51,816 nt of DNA, taken from the NCBI GenBank assembly GCA_035552595.1, contig DASZKZ010000017.1:1-51816 (forward strand), written 5' to 3'. The notes beneath the pieces are model-generated. The model did not search any database and was not told where the DNA came from. It saw only the letters and a list, made by a program, of their open reading frames with translations. Both the position numbers and the translations under genes were made by a program. The stretch is from Aeolococcus sp035552595. GTDB lineage: Bacteria; Chloroflexota; Dormibacteria; Aeolococcales; Aeolococcaceae. This document shows, piece by piece, positions 51,483 to 51,816 of the stretch (positions are counted from its first letter, which is position 1; every line of letters starts with the position of its first letter).

Positions 51483-51816
51483 TCAGCGAAATTCCACCGG
51501 GTTCCAGTGGTGTCCGCCGTCAAAGGTCATCAGCAACGTTCCCGTGTCTGGGTTGAGGCTGACGCCCTGGCTGCGGCTTGTGAAACCCAGATCGGCGCCT
51601 GTGCTGCCACGGTAGACGGCGGTCCATGTCGCCCCGTTGTCGAACGTGCCGAACAGCCCCTCGACACCGTTCATAACGCCGCTCACGATCGCCACGCCCG
51701 GTTGCGAGGTGGCGACGTCGCCACAACAGCCGGGAGGGAGCCCAGCCCACGTCCGATTGAAGTGCACTCCTCCATCGGTGGACAGATACGAATGGAACCC
51801 CATCCCGGAGGGCGCT
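51483..51816 (-). CDS. BNR/Asp-box repeat protein, C-terminal part (partial)
   Basis: The visible 3' end encodes about 110 residues with repeated Asp-box motifs: LSTDGGVHF, GTFDNGATWTAV and MTFDGGHHWNPV (pattern S/T-x-D-x-G-x-x-W/F). Such repeats build beta-propellers in sialidases and in many secreted proteins of unknown function, including Ycf48-like proteins. The start lies beyond the right edge of the window. Without the N-terminus neither secretion nor enzymatic activity can be judged. It may be cargo of the integrase-associated element. Confidence 0.7.
   Translation of the reverse strand, partial: APSGMGFHSYLSTDGGVHFNRTWAGLPPGCCGDVATSQPGVAIVSGVMNGVEGLFGTFDNGATWTAVYRGSTGADLGFTSRSQGVSLNPDTGTLLMTFDGGHHWNPVEFR

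Overview
This is a very GC-rich bacterial chromosome segment dominated by housekeeping genes, most of them on the minus strand. The organism looks like a terrabacterium of the Chloroflexota/Dormibacterota type. That placement is tentative and rests on the first 231 nt of the 16S rRNA, a large SRP RNA with an Alu domain, the gene order SRP RNA-dnaX-ebfC-recR-rRNA (as in Bacillus), pervasive GTGA/ATGA start-stop overlaps, and many apparently leaderless promoters (a TANNNT box 6-9 nt before the start codon). Database comparison of the 16S end would settle it.

Layout from left to right: the 5' end of a 16S rRNA gene with its promoter; recR, ebfC, dnaX, a repeat-rich gap and the SRP RNA (1-3930); an orphan sensor kinase and a proline-rich exported protein; phospholipid acyltransferases (plsY and an LpxL-type enzyme); a membrane thioredoxin; and a cluster of complex I membrane subunits nuoJKLMN without nuoA-I (8575-15270). 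Then come a small membrane protein, mnmA and a MoaD-like sulfur carrier; a Nudix hydrolase, an Fpg-type glycosylase, an O-methyltransferase and a flavin-binding protein; and a long tryptophan/shikimate operon, acylphosphatase-aminotransferase-trpEGCFBA-aroA, which lacks trpD (20130-28483). A diiron desaturase-like gene diverges from a PucR-type regulator. Next are a J-domain protein, a cobalamin adenosyltransferase, thioredoxin reductase, a trypsin-like protease, rdgB, rph and tatC/tatA. A tetrapyrrole operon (hemA-hemC-hemD-hemB-cyclophilin-hemL) follows, then nucleases, polyprenyl diphosphate synthase, murI, a hydrolase and mscL. The right end holds two tRNA genes, a small metalloprotease-like gene, a tyrosine integrase and the 3' part of a BNR/Asp-box protein, and looks like accessory DNA.

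The most unusual signals are: (1) the NuoJKLMN set, whose NuoK, L, M and N copies appear by eye to have lost many of the charged residues used for proton translocation; (2) a dispersed hairpin repeat present at three loci, with compensatory base changes between two copies, next to a tandem array of palindromic units; (3) a tRNA with a UAA anticodon and leucine-like D arm but a short variable loop; (4) a 30-codon leaderless ORF directly before nuoJ; and (5) a sulfur-carrier protein ending in GGR rather than GG.
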